A stretch of DNA of 64,000 nt from Mesorhizobium sangaii (GTDB lineage Bacteria; Pseudomonadota; Alphaproteobacteria; Rhizobiales; Rhizobiaceae): the NCBI RefSeq assembly GCF_014207355.1, contig NZ_JACHEF010000006.1, positions 186,001 to 250,000 on the forward strand, written 5' to 3'. The notes beneath the pieces are model-generated. The model saw only the letters and a program-made list of their open reading frames with translations, was not told the DNA's origin and searched no databases. The first letter of the stretch is position 1, and every line of letters starts with the position of its first letter. Made by a program: the position numbers and the translations under genes. Of this stretch, positions 26,979 through 35,768 are shown piece after piece.

Positions 26979-27182
26979 CTATTGCGCCCTCTGTTTCTTG
27001 GCTTGTGCGGCGATAGCGCAGAGGAAGGCCAATGCGGCAGCGTCGCATGCCGTCCGCGACGGTCCTTTGGCGAAGAGCATGGCGTCCGCAATTGGGATCG
27101 ATAGGCCATACTTTTGGGCGAAAGAGGTGATTTCGTACGGCTGATCGTCAGATGGATGGCGGATGTCGAATTCGAAATCCAT
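26979..27182 (-). CDS. Small conserved hypothetical protein
   Basis: This predicted 67-residue acidic-then-basic protein starts MDFEFDIRHPSDDQPYEI and contains GLSIPIADAMLFAKGPSR and an Ala-rich helix. GGGAGGA 8 bases upstream supports the ATG at 27182 rather than the ATG 16 codons earlier. No domain recognised; soluble. Confidence 0.5.
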   Translation of the reverse strand: MDFEFDIRHPSDDQPYEITSFAQKYGLSIPIADAMLFAKGPSRTACDAAALAFLCAIAAQAKKQRAQ

Positions 27183-27677
27183 GCCTGCTTCCTCCCAGTT
27201 CGCGACCTTCCACTCCTTGGCTGGATGCAAAAATTAAACTACCGATGCATCGCGCGAGTCCAGCAATTGGAAATTGTGTAAAACGATACATTTTGCGGTC
27301 GCGCCAACATCTCGTTGTGGCCGTCCGCTGGCCACTTCCGCTTTCGCTCCGTTCGCAGTCTCACCGGCTTGCCAGCGCAATCAGATCAGGGTGCGCCTGC
27401 GCCAGGATCATTGCGCTCGAACACCCGCTGTGTGACGATGTCGTGGCTGCACTTTCGCCGCCATGAGGCGGAAAGCCGGTCGGTTTTTTGCGCGAAGCCC
27501 GCACATCGCGAAAGCGGGCCTTTAGGGCCGATGAAACAAGGACTTCAGTCTTAATTGCGCGACCTCTAATATAATATAGACTTATCGGCGCGGGGGATTT
27601 TCCCGCTATTGCAGTGGCCGGTGCGGCGCGCTTCACCCAAGCATGCACCGCACCGGCCATTTCCGAAGGCCGGAAGG
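27183..27677. other. Intergenic region with a promoter-like box and a GC-rich palindrome
   Basis: I see no gene in about 495 bases. It holds a hairpin, GCCCGC...GCGGGC, near 27498-27521, an AT-rich stretch with TATAAT at 27570-27575, and a perfect 11-bp inverted repeat just before the next small gene (listed separately). Confidence 0.5.
27616..27658. promoter_or_regulatory. Leader hairpin before the 55-residue gene
   Basis: GGCCGGTGCGG (27616-27626) and CCGCACCGGCC (27648-27658) form a perfect 11-bp inverted repeat with a 21-base loop, 19 bases before the ATG and about 40 bases after a TATAAT box. It would lie in the 5' leader of the transcript. Confidence 0.5.
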
Positions 27678-27845
27678 ATGACCGACAAGCCGGTGCCGAC
27701 CTATGTCGTGAGCGTGTTCGAGAAACCTCACTGGCGCACAGTCCTGTCAACGAAGGACAAGGAGAAGGCCTTCGCTTTGGCCAAAGAAATCGGAGACAAG
27801 GTGCGGATTGAAGAGATTGCGCCGAAGGTCAAGAAGGGGCGCTGA
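27678..27845 (+). CDS. Small hypothetical protein (55 residues)
   Basis: This short basic protein (PVPTYVVSVFEKPHWRTVLS, then a Lys/Glu-rich helix and a KKGR end) has GAAGG 8 bases before its ATG. No domain is recognised; the size and charge would suit a small binding or stress protein. It is preceded by a GC-rich leader hairpin and a TATAAT box and followed by a terminator-like hairpin, so it looks like its own transcription unit. Confidence 0.5.
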   Translation: MTDKPVPTYVVSVFEKPHWRTVLSTKDKEKAFALAKEIGDKVRIEEIAPKVKKGR

Positions 27846-28291
27846 CGGTCGACTGCGCCGTACGCCGTAGCTATCCCCTACGACTCGGCAGCGGCCTGGT
27901 TTCCAGTCCTTTGCAATGCCACCCAAGGCCATCTTGATGGAAGCTCGAAAACCTGGTCCCGATCGATGAAAAGCCCGCCACGGGAGCGACCCGCGGCGGG
28001 CTTTCAGAGTGGCTACATCCCTGAGGAATCGACCGCTTGTAGTTGTATTGTGAACTGCATGATCGCGTTAGCCTATGGTGTGATCGCGGAAGCCTTGGGC
28101 TCAAGCGTTCCCGCGTCCCATGTCGCGCGGACCGGCCGATAGTGGTTGGAAACCCTTTGAAATCACGGGCAGCCGCTTGCAACGTGACGTGACATGATCC
28201 CGCCAGCTTTGACGCGCTCCGGACCGCGCTTGGCGTCCCGCTAGGAGAAAGAGTGCCTCCTACATGGGTGGAATGAACCTTGCGTAGCCGT
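27846..28291. other. Intergenic region containing a terminator
   Basis: Apart from the hairpin at 27970-28004 I see no gene in this stretch of about 445 bases. Several short frames exist but lack SD sequences and motifs. Confidence 0.45.
27970..28004. terminator. Terminator-like hairpin
   Basis: AAAGCCCGCC and GGCGGGCTTT form a perfect 10-bp stem with a 15-base loop. The A and T flanks let it work in both directions, ending the small gene at 27678-27845 and possibly the minus-strand gene at 28292. Confidence 0.7.
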
Positions 28292-28753
28292 TCAACGGAT
28301 CCATCTGACGAACCGGACGATCACTTCCTCGGCGATGAGCATGGCCATGACGACGATGATCAGCGGCACCACCCCGTGCAGCATGCCTTCGAAGCGAACC
28401 CTATCTCCGAACACGAAGGTAATCGCCTCCAGGATCACGAATTTGGATAGGAACAGCACCACCCATGCGCCGAAGAATCGCATGAACTTCATGAAGGCAC
28501 CTTGCCTTGCCGTGAAGAACACGGCGACCTGATGCTCGATGGCGATCGTCCCCTTCAGAAGGGCCTGCAACAAGATGGCTGCAAGCAACGACACGCTGAA
28601 GGAAGAGACCGTGACGCTGTCCGAAAACTCATCGAACAGGTTTAGGACCACGAGGTCGATCAAGACTCCGAAGATATAGCGGGTGATCAACCGCTGACGG
28701 TCAGTCGGCATTTCGGCCGTGGCAGGCAGAAAGCCGTGGATCTTGTCAGCCAT
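28292..28753 (-). CDS. Small integral membrane protein of unknown function
   Basis: This 153-residue protein has about four hydrophobic segments (IFGVLIDLVVLNLF, VSLLAAILLQALL, FFGAWVVLFLSKFVILEAI, VVPLIIVVMAMLIAEEVIV) and short charged loops. No family was recognised with certainty. It stands alone between intergenic stretches; a weak copy of the regional dyad motif lies about 95 bases upstream of its start. Confidence 0.65.
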   Translation of the reverse strand: MADKIHGFLPATAEMPTDRQRLITRYIFGVLIDLVVLNLFDEFSDSVTVSSFSVSLLAAILLQALLKGTIAIEHQVAVFFTARQGAFMKFMRFFGAWVVLFLSKFVILEAITFVFGDRVRFEGMLHGVVPLIIVVMAMLIAEEVIVRFVRWIR

Positions 28754-28845
28754 GACGTCCCCTTACAAAACACCCCTGCCGAGTGGTGCGAATCTCCGCA
28801 TCACCCTCGTCTCCGCATCACCCTCGCACCTCCCGTTTCTAGGCG

Positions 28846-28858
28846 CCACGTAACTAAC
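28846..28858. promoter_or_regulatory. Weak copy of the CCACGTAACTTAC motif (site E)
   Basis: CCACGTAACTAAC differs at one base from the 13-base core of the motif found before four operons. It lies between two minus-strand genes, upstream of the membrane-protein gene at 28292-28753. The orientation is opposite to that gene, so its role is uncertain. Confidence 0.3.
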
Positions 28859-29045
28859 GGTAAATATCGTGGGTCACCGGCTCCCAGCGCCGAAAAGATC
28901 GCCAGCTTACCGTGATGGCGAAGGATTTGACCGCCCTCTCTGGTGGCTACCATGACTGTAGCCGCTGTTGCGTTTCTATACAGAAAGGCGGCAGCGCGAC
29001 GTAACCCGCCAAAGAGAGCAGTTGCCAACGTCACAGAATTCGCTC

Positions 29046-30791
29046 TCAGTCCGCCACGGCGAGACCGGCTTTCTTCAACGAGCCAATGAAGAACTCGACA
29101 TCTTGCGAACGGGTCAACCGCTTCGAAACCGCTTCGCGCAAGTTCTGCACCAAATCCGGTTGATTGTTATCCAGCCACTCGCGCTCGCGATCGGCCTCGA
29201 TTTTGTAACCGCCTTCAGCAAGAACGGCAGCCGCAACCATATGGTAGAGCGGGTTTGATTGAACTGGCGACTTCTTGATCCACATAGCTGCCTGAGGGTA
29301 GTCGCGGTTAAAATAGGAACAAAGGGCCAGGTCCACCTCGTAGTAGCCCAAGGCACTCGGATTCTTTTGACGGGCTTCCTCAACCAGCGCACAGCCATCA
29401 TGCCATTCACCGGCGAACGCCAAGCGCTGGCCATATTCACCCATCAACTCGGTGTCGTTCGGGTTCATGGCCAAGGCCTGCTTGCCTACTCTCAAGGAAG
29501 CGTCGATTTCTTTGTTGAAATAGAGCGCAAGCATTTCCGCTTGGCGGCCTCGGATATTGAGCGGGTCGAGTGCTACCGCCTGCCTCGCCGCGGCGAGGGC
29601 GCGCTCGAGGGCGGCGGCGGAGAACGCGCGATCGACGGGAAACTGAAATCGATGGTCATCGATGTAGACCAGGGAAAGAAGAGCCCAGGCGGTAGCGTAT
29701 TTCGGGAAGCGGGCCACGGCCTTTTCAAGACAGGAACGTACTGATGTACGGGTCTCTGGTTTGAGATCTACCCGATACGCATAGAAGGAAAGCGTACACG
29801 AATAGGCGGCCCAATCGTCGGGCGGGTTGTCAAGGTGAACATTGGCATCCGCCTGGAAGATCACGCCATAGGTTTGCGCCAAGCTCGTCGACACGTTGCG
29901 CGCGACGTCGGCTTGAGCTTTGACAACGTCAGCGACTTTTATGCGGCCGTCATAGCTGTCGGCCCATAGAACCGAACCGTTGACCATGTTGATCAACCTG
30001 ACCCGAAGCCGAAAAGAATCGACCGATAGGCCAACGCTGCCAGCAAGCACAAATCGTGGCATCGAGATCGAGGCGTCGCCCGCTTTGGGTGCCGACTCCA
30101 TGACCACAATGTCCTTGAACTTCGAAAGCTGGCTGACAATTTCCTGCTTTAATCCATTCGCGATGGCCGTCGCGGCGCCGGTGCCGGTCAGGTCGTCAAA
30201 CGGCTCGACAAGCACATGGGGCGTTTCTGGCACGATGGGCCTGACCGACTTCCATGACCACGCCAGCACCAACGTTGCTGCCACGAGAAGGGCTACAGTT
30301 CCCCCCAGCGCCAGCGGCAGCGGCATGCGCCGTGCCGGAAAGGCGGTTGGCTTTTCCGAAACAAGCGGCAACGGGGGCGCTTCTAGCGCAGATGGCGAAC
30401 GGAGCGAGAAGACAGGAACATAGCCCCCCTTTGGAATCGTGATCAGGATTGGGTCGGTTTGTCCCGAGGTCAGATAGTATCGCTCGAGCGCACGCCTGAG
30501 GTGGCCAGCCTCGATGCGAACGATCGGATCCGTCTGCGGGTCGAACGCCTCTCCGCGACCAAACACTTCGACTGCGATGGAATAGGCCTTGATGCGGTCG
30601 CCTCGTCCCGACAATGCTTCTTCCACCACATGGCTGAGGAAGCGCCGCTCGCGGCTGGTGGCATCGAAGTCAGCACTGTCGAGGATAAGTCCAAGTTGAG
30701 CGCGGCAAACCTCAAGGGGCAACTCATGCTCCCCGAGTGCGGACGTACCCCCTTGGATCACCGTCTCCTCACTTGATTCTTGCAGCCGCAA
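29046..30791 (-). CDS. Winged-helix/TPR membrane-linked regulator
   Basis: This protein of up to 581 residues has an N-terminal DNA-binding-like module (FLSHVVEEALSGRGDRIKAY, FGRGEAFDPQTDPIVRIEAG, LRRALERYY, ITIPKGGYVPVF), a single membrane segment near residues 165-185, and a C-terminal region with TPR-like repeats. Rhizobial relatives are often labelled adenylate cyclase but lack a visible cyclase domain, as here. The start is TTG at 30791 or GTG at 30761, the latter close to GAGGAG. It is divergent from the small gene at 30886, with site A between them, so it could regulate the region. Confidence 0.7.
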   Translation of the reverse strand: MRLQESSEETVIQGGTSALGEHELPLEVCRAQLGLILDSADFDATSRERRFLSHVVEEALSGRGDRIKAYSIAVEVFGRGEAFDPQTDPIVRIEAGHLRRALERYYLTSGQTDPILITIPKGGYVPVFSLRSPSALEAPPLPLVSEKPTAFPARRMPLPLALGGTVALLVAATLVLAWSWKSVRPIVPETPHVLVEPFDDLTGTGAATAIANGLKQEIVSQLSKFKDIVVMESAPKAGDASISMPRFVLAGSVGLSVDSFRLRVRLINMVNGSVLWADSYDGRIKVADVVKAQADVARNVSTSLAQTYGVIFQADANVHLDNPPDDWAAYSCTLSFYAYRVDLKPETRTSVRSCLEKAVARFPKYATAWALLSLVYIDDHRFQFPVDRAFSAAALERALAAARQAVALDPLNIRGRQAEMLALYFNKEIDASLRVGKQALAMNPNDTELMGEYGQRLAFAGEWHDGCALVEEARQKNPSALGYYEVDLALCSYFNRDYPQAAMWIKKSPVQSNPLYHMVAAAVLAEGGYKIEADREREWLDNNQPDLVQNLREAVSKRLTRSQDVEFFIGSLKKAGLAVAD

Positions 30792-30800
30792 CTTCTAGTG

Positions 30801-30835
30801 GCGCGGTTACATGCTTATCCACGTAACTTACCTCC
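30801..30835 (+). promoter_or_regulatory. Dyad motif site A
   Basis: GTTAC (30806-30810), N12, GTAAC (30823-30827) and TTACCTCC form an inverted repeat between the winged-helix/TPR gene and the small gene at 30886. Sequence identity with site B extends to GCGCG-TTACATGCTTA upstream. A possible -10 box, TACGAT, follows about 22 bases later. Confidence 0.6.
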
Positions 30836-30885
30836 CACCGCCCTCTATTTGCAATACGATTGCGTCAGGTCGATGAACTGGTGTC

Positions 30886-31194
30886 ATGAATACAAAAGAC
30901 GGATCGTTTGACAGACACCGAGCGGTCTCGGCGGCAGTGCGCCGATACCCCCAGTTTGAATTGACGATCCATCGGCTGATGGACCGGAGCGAGAGCTTTC
31001 GCGACATCTGCGAGGAACTCGCGGATGCAGAGTTTGCGCTCTCGAAGGTCGACCAGGCCCCGCCGGCATTGCGGGAGGCCAGGCGAGCCGAATGGCAGGA
31101 ACTGATAGATCGCTTGGTTGGAGAGGTAGGAGCAGCAGTGTTGAACGCCGACGCCGCCCGGAAATCGGGTATCAACCCATGGCCGCCACGGTGA
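30886..31194 (+). CDS. Small conserved hypothetical protein
   Basis: This 102-residue, charged, helical protein has no signal peptide (RRYPQFELTIHRLMDRSESF, DICEELADAEFALSKV). It is the first gene after motif site A and precedes the outer-membrane protein gene by about 130 bases. The SD is weak. No domain is recognised; a small regulatory or chaperone-like role is only a guess. Confidence 0.6.
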   Translation: MNTKDGSFDRHRAVSAAVRRYPQFELTIHRLMDRSESFRDICEELADAEFALSKVDQAPPALREARRAEWQELIDRLVGEVGAAVLNADAARKSGINPWPPR

Positions 31195-31324
31195 ACAGCC
31201 ATGGCCGCCGGGCCGACAGCGCGGGAAACATGCCAACGGCCGCGCTTCGCACCGCCATCGAAATCCCGGTTCCCAAGAGCACTAAGTCCGCACATAGTGA
31301 CCAAACTCAAGAGCGAGCCCTGAC

Positions 31325-32125
31325 ATGAAGACTTTCTATCGGAAACAAGCCCTGGGTTGTGCCATTCTTTCCGTCCTTTGGCTTGCCCATCCCGCTCGGG
31401 CCGCGGATGCGGTCTCACCCTTGACGCCGGACCTGAAGCCAGTGGTGACCGAACAGGGCTGGACGTTCTCCGTTGCGCCGTACTTTTGGGCAGCCGGGCT
31501 CTCGGGTGAGGTGTCGCAGTTCGGTCTTCCCACCGTCGACGTCGATGCGAGTTTCGGCGACATCCTGAAGAATCTCGACTTTGCGGCGATGGCCACAGCC
31601 GAGGCACGCTACGATCGCTACAGCATCTTCGGCGACCTGATGTATGTAAAACTGTCGACCGGAAGCGGCACGCCTCGAGGCATCGTCGCCACCAATGTCG
31701 ATGTCGGTTCTGAAACGTTTTCAGGGTTGGTCGGCGCGGGCTATTCGATCGTCCAGAGTGACGCCGGACGCCTCGATCTCGTCGCCGCCATGAGGGTTTG
31801 GTCCGTAAACACCGACCTCGACTTCCACGGCGGTATCCTCGACGGCGTGTCCCGCAGCGACGGGGCAACCTGGGTCGATGGGCTTGCCGGTGTTCGCGCG
31901 ACCTATTCGCTCACCTCCGAAGTATATCTGACGGGCTGGGGCATGGTGGGTGCAGGCGGCGCCAATGTCGACTGGGATGTCGCCGCCGCATTGGGATACC
32001 GCTTCAACGAACGCTTTTCGGCGGTCGCAGGCTACCGCGCGCTCGGCGTCAACTACCGCAACGACGGCTTCGTCTTCGATGTCGTCCAGCAGGGACCAAT
32101 CTTGGGACTGGTCATGCGTTTCTAG
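31325..32125 (+). CDS. Outer-membrane beta-barrel protein
   Basis: This 266-residue protein has a signal peptide (ending AHPARAADA). Its mature part is of alternating beta-strand character, with aromatic girdles typical of small OmpW/OprF-like barrels (FSVAPYFWAAGLSGEVSQFG, GYRALGVNYRNDGFVFDV) and a C-terminal Phe (LVMRF), as seen in outer-membrane proteins recognised by the BAM complex. It may let sulfated substrates or products cross the outer membrane, given the sulfatase downstream; this is inference. Confidence 0.78.
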   Translation: MKTFYRKQALGCAILSVLWLAHPARAADAVSPLTPDLKPVVTEQGWTFSVAPYFWAAGLSGEVSQFGLPTVDVDASFGDILKNLDFAAMATAEARYDRYSIFGDLMYVKLSTGSGTPRGIVATNVDVGSETFSGLVGAGYSIVQSDAGRLDLVAAMRVWSVNTDLDFHGGILDGVSRSDGATWVDGLAGVRATYSLTSEVYLTGWGMVGAGGANVDWDVAAALGYRFNERFSAVAGYRALGVNYRNDGFVFDVVQQGPILGLVMRF

Positions 32126-32165
32126 CGTGCAGACTTGGATCAATGACAAAACAATGGAGGAAATG

Positions 32166-32492
32166 ATGACAACGAAACTCACAATGCGCAAATCTTTCGT
32201 CCTGGCCTTGGCTTTGGCTACTTTCGTACAGATTGATCCGGTCTCCCTGGTGACTCAGGGATCGATATCATCTGAAGCGTTGGCCCGCGTTGGCCGCCCT
32301 CTCACGGCCACAAGCGCAGCGGGTGTCGCCAGGCGCGCGACCCGGCGGACCATCCGCAGAACAAGCGTGTACGTAGCCAGGCTACCGGCCGGTTGCGTCA
32401 AGACTTCGATCAACGGGACAGCAATCTGGCATTGCGGCGCGAAATATTATCAGCACTCGGGTTCGAAGTACGTGGTGGTGCACGTCAACTGA
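32166..32492 (+). CDS. Small secreted protein with two C-terminal cysteines
   Basis: This 108-residue protein has a signal-like N terminus (SFVLALALATFVQIDPVSL), a basic Arg/Thr-rich middle (ARRATRRTIRRTSVYVAR) and a short conserved end with two cysteines (AGCVKTSINGTAIWHCGAKY). GGAGG about 5 bases upstream supports the ATG at 32166. It follows the beta-barrel gene by 40 bases, and its 3' end abuts a remnant of a hydrolase gene. Function unknown. Confidence 0.6.
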   Translation: MTTKLTMRKSFVLALALATFVQIDPVSLVTQGSISSEALARVGRPLTATSAAGVARRATRRTIRRTSVYVARLPAGCVKTSINGTAIWHCGAKYYQHSGSKYVVVHVN

Positions 32493-32700
32493 TCGGCGCG
32501 CGGATGGCCGCCGGCCAGACCGACCCGCAGCAGGTCCGCCCTGGGTGACACGATCGTCCAAGCAACGACCGATGTAGCAGCTGCGGCTGGCTGTGCTGCA
32601 GGCTTGGTGATTTCTACATGCTTAGCGGCAGTCGATCAGGACACCAGGGAAAACTACGTCGAGTCTTTGATCGGCCCGCAAAGCAGCCGGAAAGCGGGGC
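32487..32700 (+). pseudogene. Remnant of the 3' end of a DUF900-type hydrolase gene
   Basis: This stretch aligns by eye with 55377-55590, the 3' end of the intact hydrolase gene. Shared runs include GCGCGGATGG, GACACGATCGT, GCTGCGGCTGGC and ACCAGGGAAAACTACG. Stops and frame changes leave no open frame. It is a decayed partial duplicate, the only piece left of a second copy of that gene. Confidence 0.8.
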
Positions 32701-32837
32701 CCCCGCAGCAAGGCCTGTGCCTCTGCAATGAATGGCTTTCGCAGCGATCGCGTGGCTTGCGACTGCAAGGTTCAATTTCGCCGCCAACAGAAAAACCTGA
32801 GTCATCTTGAAACAGCAGCATTAGGGAGGAACACCCG

Positions 32838-34508
32838 ATGAGTGACAAGGAAAAACAACCCAGCTCGACCGATCATGAAAACCAGGCGACATTGTCGATG
32901 CGACGCCGGGATCTTCTGTTGAGCGGCGTCTCGCTGTTTGCAGCGGCAACCCTGGCGCCAGTTGTGACAGCCGGCCCGGCGCGAGCGCAAGACACCGCAA
33001 ATCGCCCAAACATCCTGGTCATTTTCGCTGATGACGTGGGTGTTTGGAACCTCAGCGCCTATCATCGTGGCATGATGGGCGGTTCCACACCGAACATCGA
33101 CCGACTCGCCAAGGAAGGCGCTCTTTTCACGGACTACTACTCGCAGCAATCCTGCACCGCCGGACGAGCTGCCTTCATTACCGGCCAGAGCCCCTTACGC
33201 GTCGGACTGTTGAAAGTAGGCTTGCCCGGGTCGACGCAAGGATTGCAGGACAAGGACCCGACCATCGCTGAACTGCTCAAGGCGCAGGGCTATGCGACAG
33301 CGCAGATCGGCAAGAACCATCTGGGCGACCGCAACGAGTTCCTGCCGACCCGGCACGGCTTCGACGAATTCTACGGCAACCTTTACCATCTCAACTCCGA
33401 GGAGGAGCCCGAAGACCCGGACTATCCGAAGAGCCCCGAGTTCCATGCGAAGTTCGGGCCGCGCGGCGTCCTCGATGTGAAAGCCACAGATGTCGACGAC
33501 CCGACAGAGGATCCGCGCTTCGGCCGTGTCGGGAAACAGGTCATCAAGGACACTGGCCCTCTCACGCGCAAGCGGATGGAGACCGCCGAAGAAGAATTGC
33601 TGGCCAAATCGCTGGACGTCATGGATCGATCGGTAGCCGCCAAGAAGCCGTTCTTCCTTTGGCACAACACAACGCGCATGCATGTCTGGACCCGCCTGTC
33701 ACCCAAATGGCAGGACAAGACCGGCTACGGCCTCTACGCCGACGGCATAGCCGAGCTTGACGACGTGGTCGGCCGGCTGCTGAAGAAGGTCGACGAACTC
33801 GGGATCGCAGACAACACCATCGTCGTCTTCTCCAGCGACAATGGCGCCGAGAGCTTCTCCTGGCCCGACGGCGGAACGCAACCATTCCGCGGCGAGAAGG
33901 GCACGACCTGGGAGGGCGGATTCCGGGCGCCCTGCATGGCCCGCTGGCCGGGTGTCATTCAACCCGGCACGATCATCAACACAACAATGGCGCACTAGGA
34001 TTGGCTGCCAACCTTGCTCGCCGCAGCCGGCGCGCCGGATATCAAGGAGAAACTCCTCAAGGGCGAGAAGGTCGGGGACAAGACCTTCAAGACCCATCTC
34101 GACGGCTACAACTTCATCCCCTTCTTCAAGGGCGAAACCAAGGAGGCACCTCGCCGCGAATTCTTTTATTTTGATGACCAGGCCAACATCAATGCGATGC
34201 GTTACGACGATTGGAAGATCAGCTTCGCCTGGATCGAGGGCAATCTGTTCACCGGCAAACGCGTCACGCAGAATGTCCCGATCGTAACCAATTTGAGAGA
34301 GGACCCGTTCGAGCGCTACTTCGACGAGGCGGGTACCTATGAGCGCTGGTGGGCCGACAAACTGTGGACGCTGGTTCCCGCCCAGGCGATCGTCGGGCAG
34401 TTCCTCGCCAGCTTCAAGGACTACCCGCCAAGCCAGAAGTCCGGGTCCTTTGATGTCGGCCAGTTCCTCGAGGCACTTCAGAGCGGGGCGAGTGGCGGCG
34501 GGAATTGA
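32838..34508 (+). pseudogene. Tat-exported sulfatase interrupted by one amber codon
   Basis: The frame encodes a type I sulfatase of about 556 residues. It has a twin-arginine signal (MRRRDLLLSGVSLF, residues 21-34), a metal site (ILVIFADDVG), the cysteine that would become formylglycine (C106 in SCTAGRAAFITG), and GKNHLGD further on. Codon 387 (33996-33998) is TAG in TTMAH*DWLPTLLAAAG, where relatives usually have Glu, Gln or Asn. After it the same frame continues for 169 codons with sulfatase character to 34508, so a single substitution (from CAG or GAG, for example) explains the break. A truncated 386-residue product would lack the C-terminal subdomain. SD GGAGG precedes the ATG. Confidence 0.85.
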
Positions 34509-34588
34509 GGCCTGGTCCCTGGCGCTACATTATTGCGACAGGGTGCCCCGCCCGTGGGTCACCTTGTCGGCCTCAAGAGGAAGTTTCG

Positions 34589-34708
34589 ATGAGGCTCGCC
34601 CGCGATCTTGCAATGCTGCAATGGACCTGTGTCGAGGCCGCCACCGGTGGTTGGACGGTTGTCGACATGAAGGCAGACTGGGCTGAGGTGTTTTCGTTCG
34701 AACCCTGA
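34589..34708 (+). CDS. Possible 39-residue ORF before the FGE gene
   Basis: A short frame starts with ATG after AGAGGAAG (good SD spacing) and encodes MRLARDLAMLQWTCVEAATG and an acidic end. It fills the gap between the broken sulfatase and the FGE gene. No similarity was recognised; it may be a chance frame. Confidence 0.25.
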   Translation: MRLARDLAMLQWTCVEAATGGWTVVDMKADWAEVFSFEP

Positions 34709-34751
34709 GTTGCCAACAGGGCATTGCATCAAGGACGACGCGATAAGAGCC

Positions 34752-35723
34752 ATGACAAAACTTGCCGACACCGAACGAAAGCTCGCCGGCTCGACGCCGG
34801 TCAGGCCACCCCACGACCGGATGGTTTGGATTCCCGGCGGCACGTTTCTCATGGGTTCCGACAAGCACTATCCGGAGGAGGCCCCGGCGCACCGGGTGAC
34901 GGTGGGCGGGTTCTGGATGGACATTTGCACCGTCACCAACCGCGACTTCGCGCGCTTCGTCGAGGAAACCGGATATGTGACGGCGGCCGAGCGGCCGGCG
35001 AACCCGGACGACTACCCCGGCTGGCAGCCGGACATGCTTGCGCCTTCGTCGGTGGTGTTTATCAAGGCCAAGCAACAGGTCGATCTCCGCGATCACTACA
35101 ATTGGTGGGTCTATGTGCGCGGCGCCAATTGGCGTCGTCCACGCGGCCCGGCGAGTTCGATCAAGAAGCTTGCCGACCACCCGGTCGTCCATGTGGCCTA
35201 CGAGGATGCGGAGGCCTACGCAAAATGGGCCGGCAAGGAATTGCCGACCGAGGCAGAATGGGAGTTCGCGGCGCGTGGCGGGCTAGAGGGTGCCGAGTTC
35301 CCCTGGGGCGATGAGTTGACGCCGGACGGCATGCATATGGCCAATACCTGGCAGGGCGAGTTTCCCTACCGCAACACGCTCGATGATGGGTTCGAGTACA
35401 CAGCGCCGGTCGGGTCGTTCCCCGCCAACGGCTACGGCCTCTACGACATGGCCGGCAATGTCTGGCAATGGACGACCGACTGGTACCAGGAGCATGGCCA
35501 GATCGACAGCCCGTGCTGCACGGTGGACAACCCTCGGGGCGCCAAGCGGGAGGACAGTCTCGATCCGAGACAGCCGGCGATCAGGATCCCGCGCAAGGTG
35601 ATGAAGGGTGGGTCGCATCTTTGCGCCCCCAATTATTGCCGGCGCTACCGCCCGGCCGCGCGGATGGCTCAGCCGGTCGACACCTCGACCAGCCATCTGG
35701 GTTTTCACTGCATCGTGCACTGA
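34752..35723 (+). CDS. Formylglycine-generating enzyme (SUMF1/FGE family), copy 1
   Basis: This 323-residue protein of the FGE-sulfatase family oxidises the active-site cysteine of sulfatases to formylglycine in the cytoplasm, before Tat export. The N terminus reads WIPGGTFLMGSDKHYPEEAP; middle phrases are LPTEAEWEFAARGG and GLYDMAGNVWQWT. The paired catalytic copper-binding cysteines are at C291 and C296 (HLCAPNYCRRYRPAAR), so it should be an active aerobic FGE. The ATG at 34752 precedes the homologous region. It sits behind the amber-interrupted sulfatase and can also serve the second sulfatase at 45922. Confidence 0.92.
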   Translation: MTKLADTERKLAGSTPVRPPHDRMVWIPGGTFLMGSDKHYPEEAPAHRVTVGGFWMDICTVTNRDFARFVEETGYVTAAERPANPDDYPGWQPDMLAPSSVVFIKAKQQVDLRDHYNWWVYVRGANWRRPRGPASSIKKLADHPVVHVAYEDAEAYAKWAGKELPTEAEWEFAARGGLEGAEFPWGDELTPDGMHMANTWQGEFPYRNTLDDGFEYTAPVGSFPANGYGLYDMAGNVWQWTTDWYQEHGQIDSPCCTVDNPRGAKREDSLDPRQPAIRIPRKVMKGGSHLCAPNYCRRYRPAARMAQPVDTSTSHLGFHCIVH

Positions 35724-35768
35724 GAACCGACGCTGCTAGCACGCATGAGCGATCGACGAGGTCAACAA

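Noticed and set aside
26674-27048. Minus-strand 124-codon frame between the Wza-like and small genes
   Set aside because: It overlaps the better-supported gene at 26979-27182, lacks an SD and shows no conserved-looking pattern. It may be decayed sequence.
27183-28291. Possible tRNA or mobile-element insertion site in the gene-poor stretch
   Set aside because: No cloverleaf, anticodon arm, direct repeats or transposase fragment could be found by eye.
28801-29034. 77-codon minus-strand frame between the membrane-protein and regulator genes
   Set aside because: It contains the motif-like site E, has no SD and no recognisable protein features.
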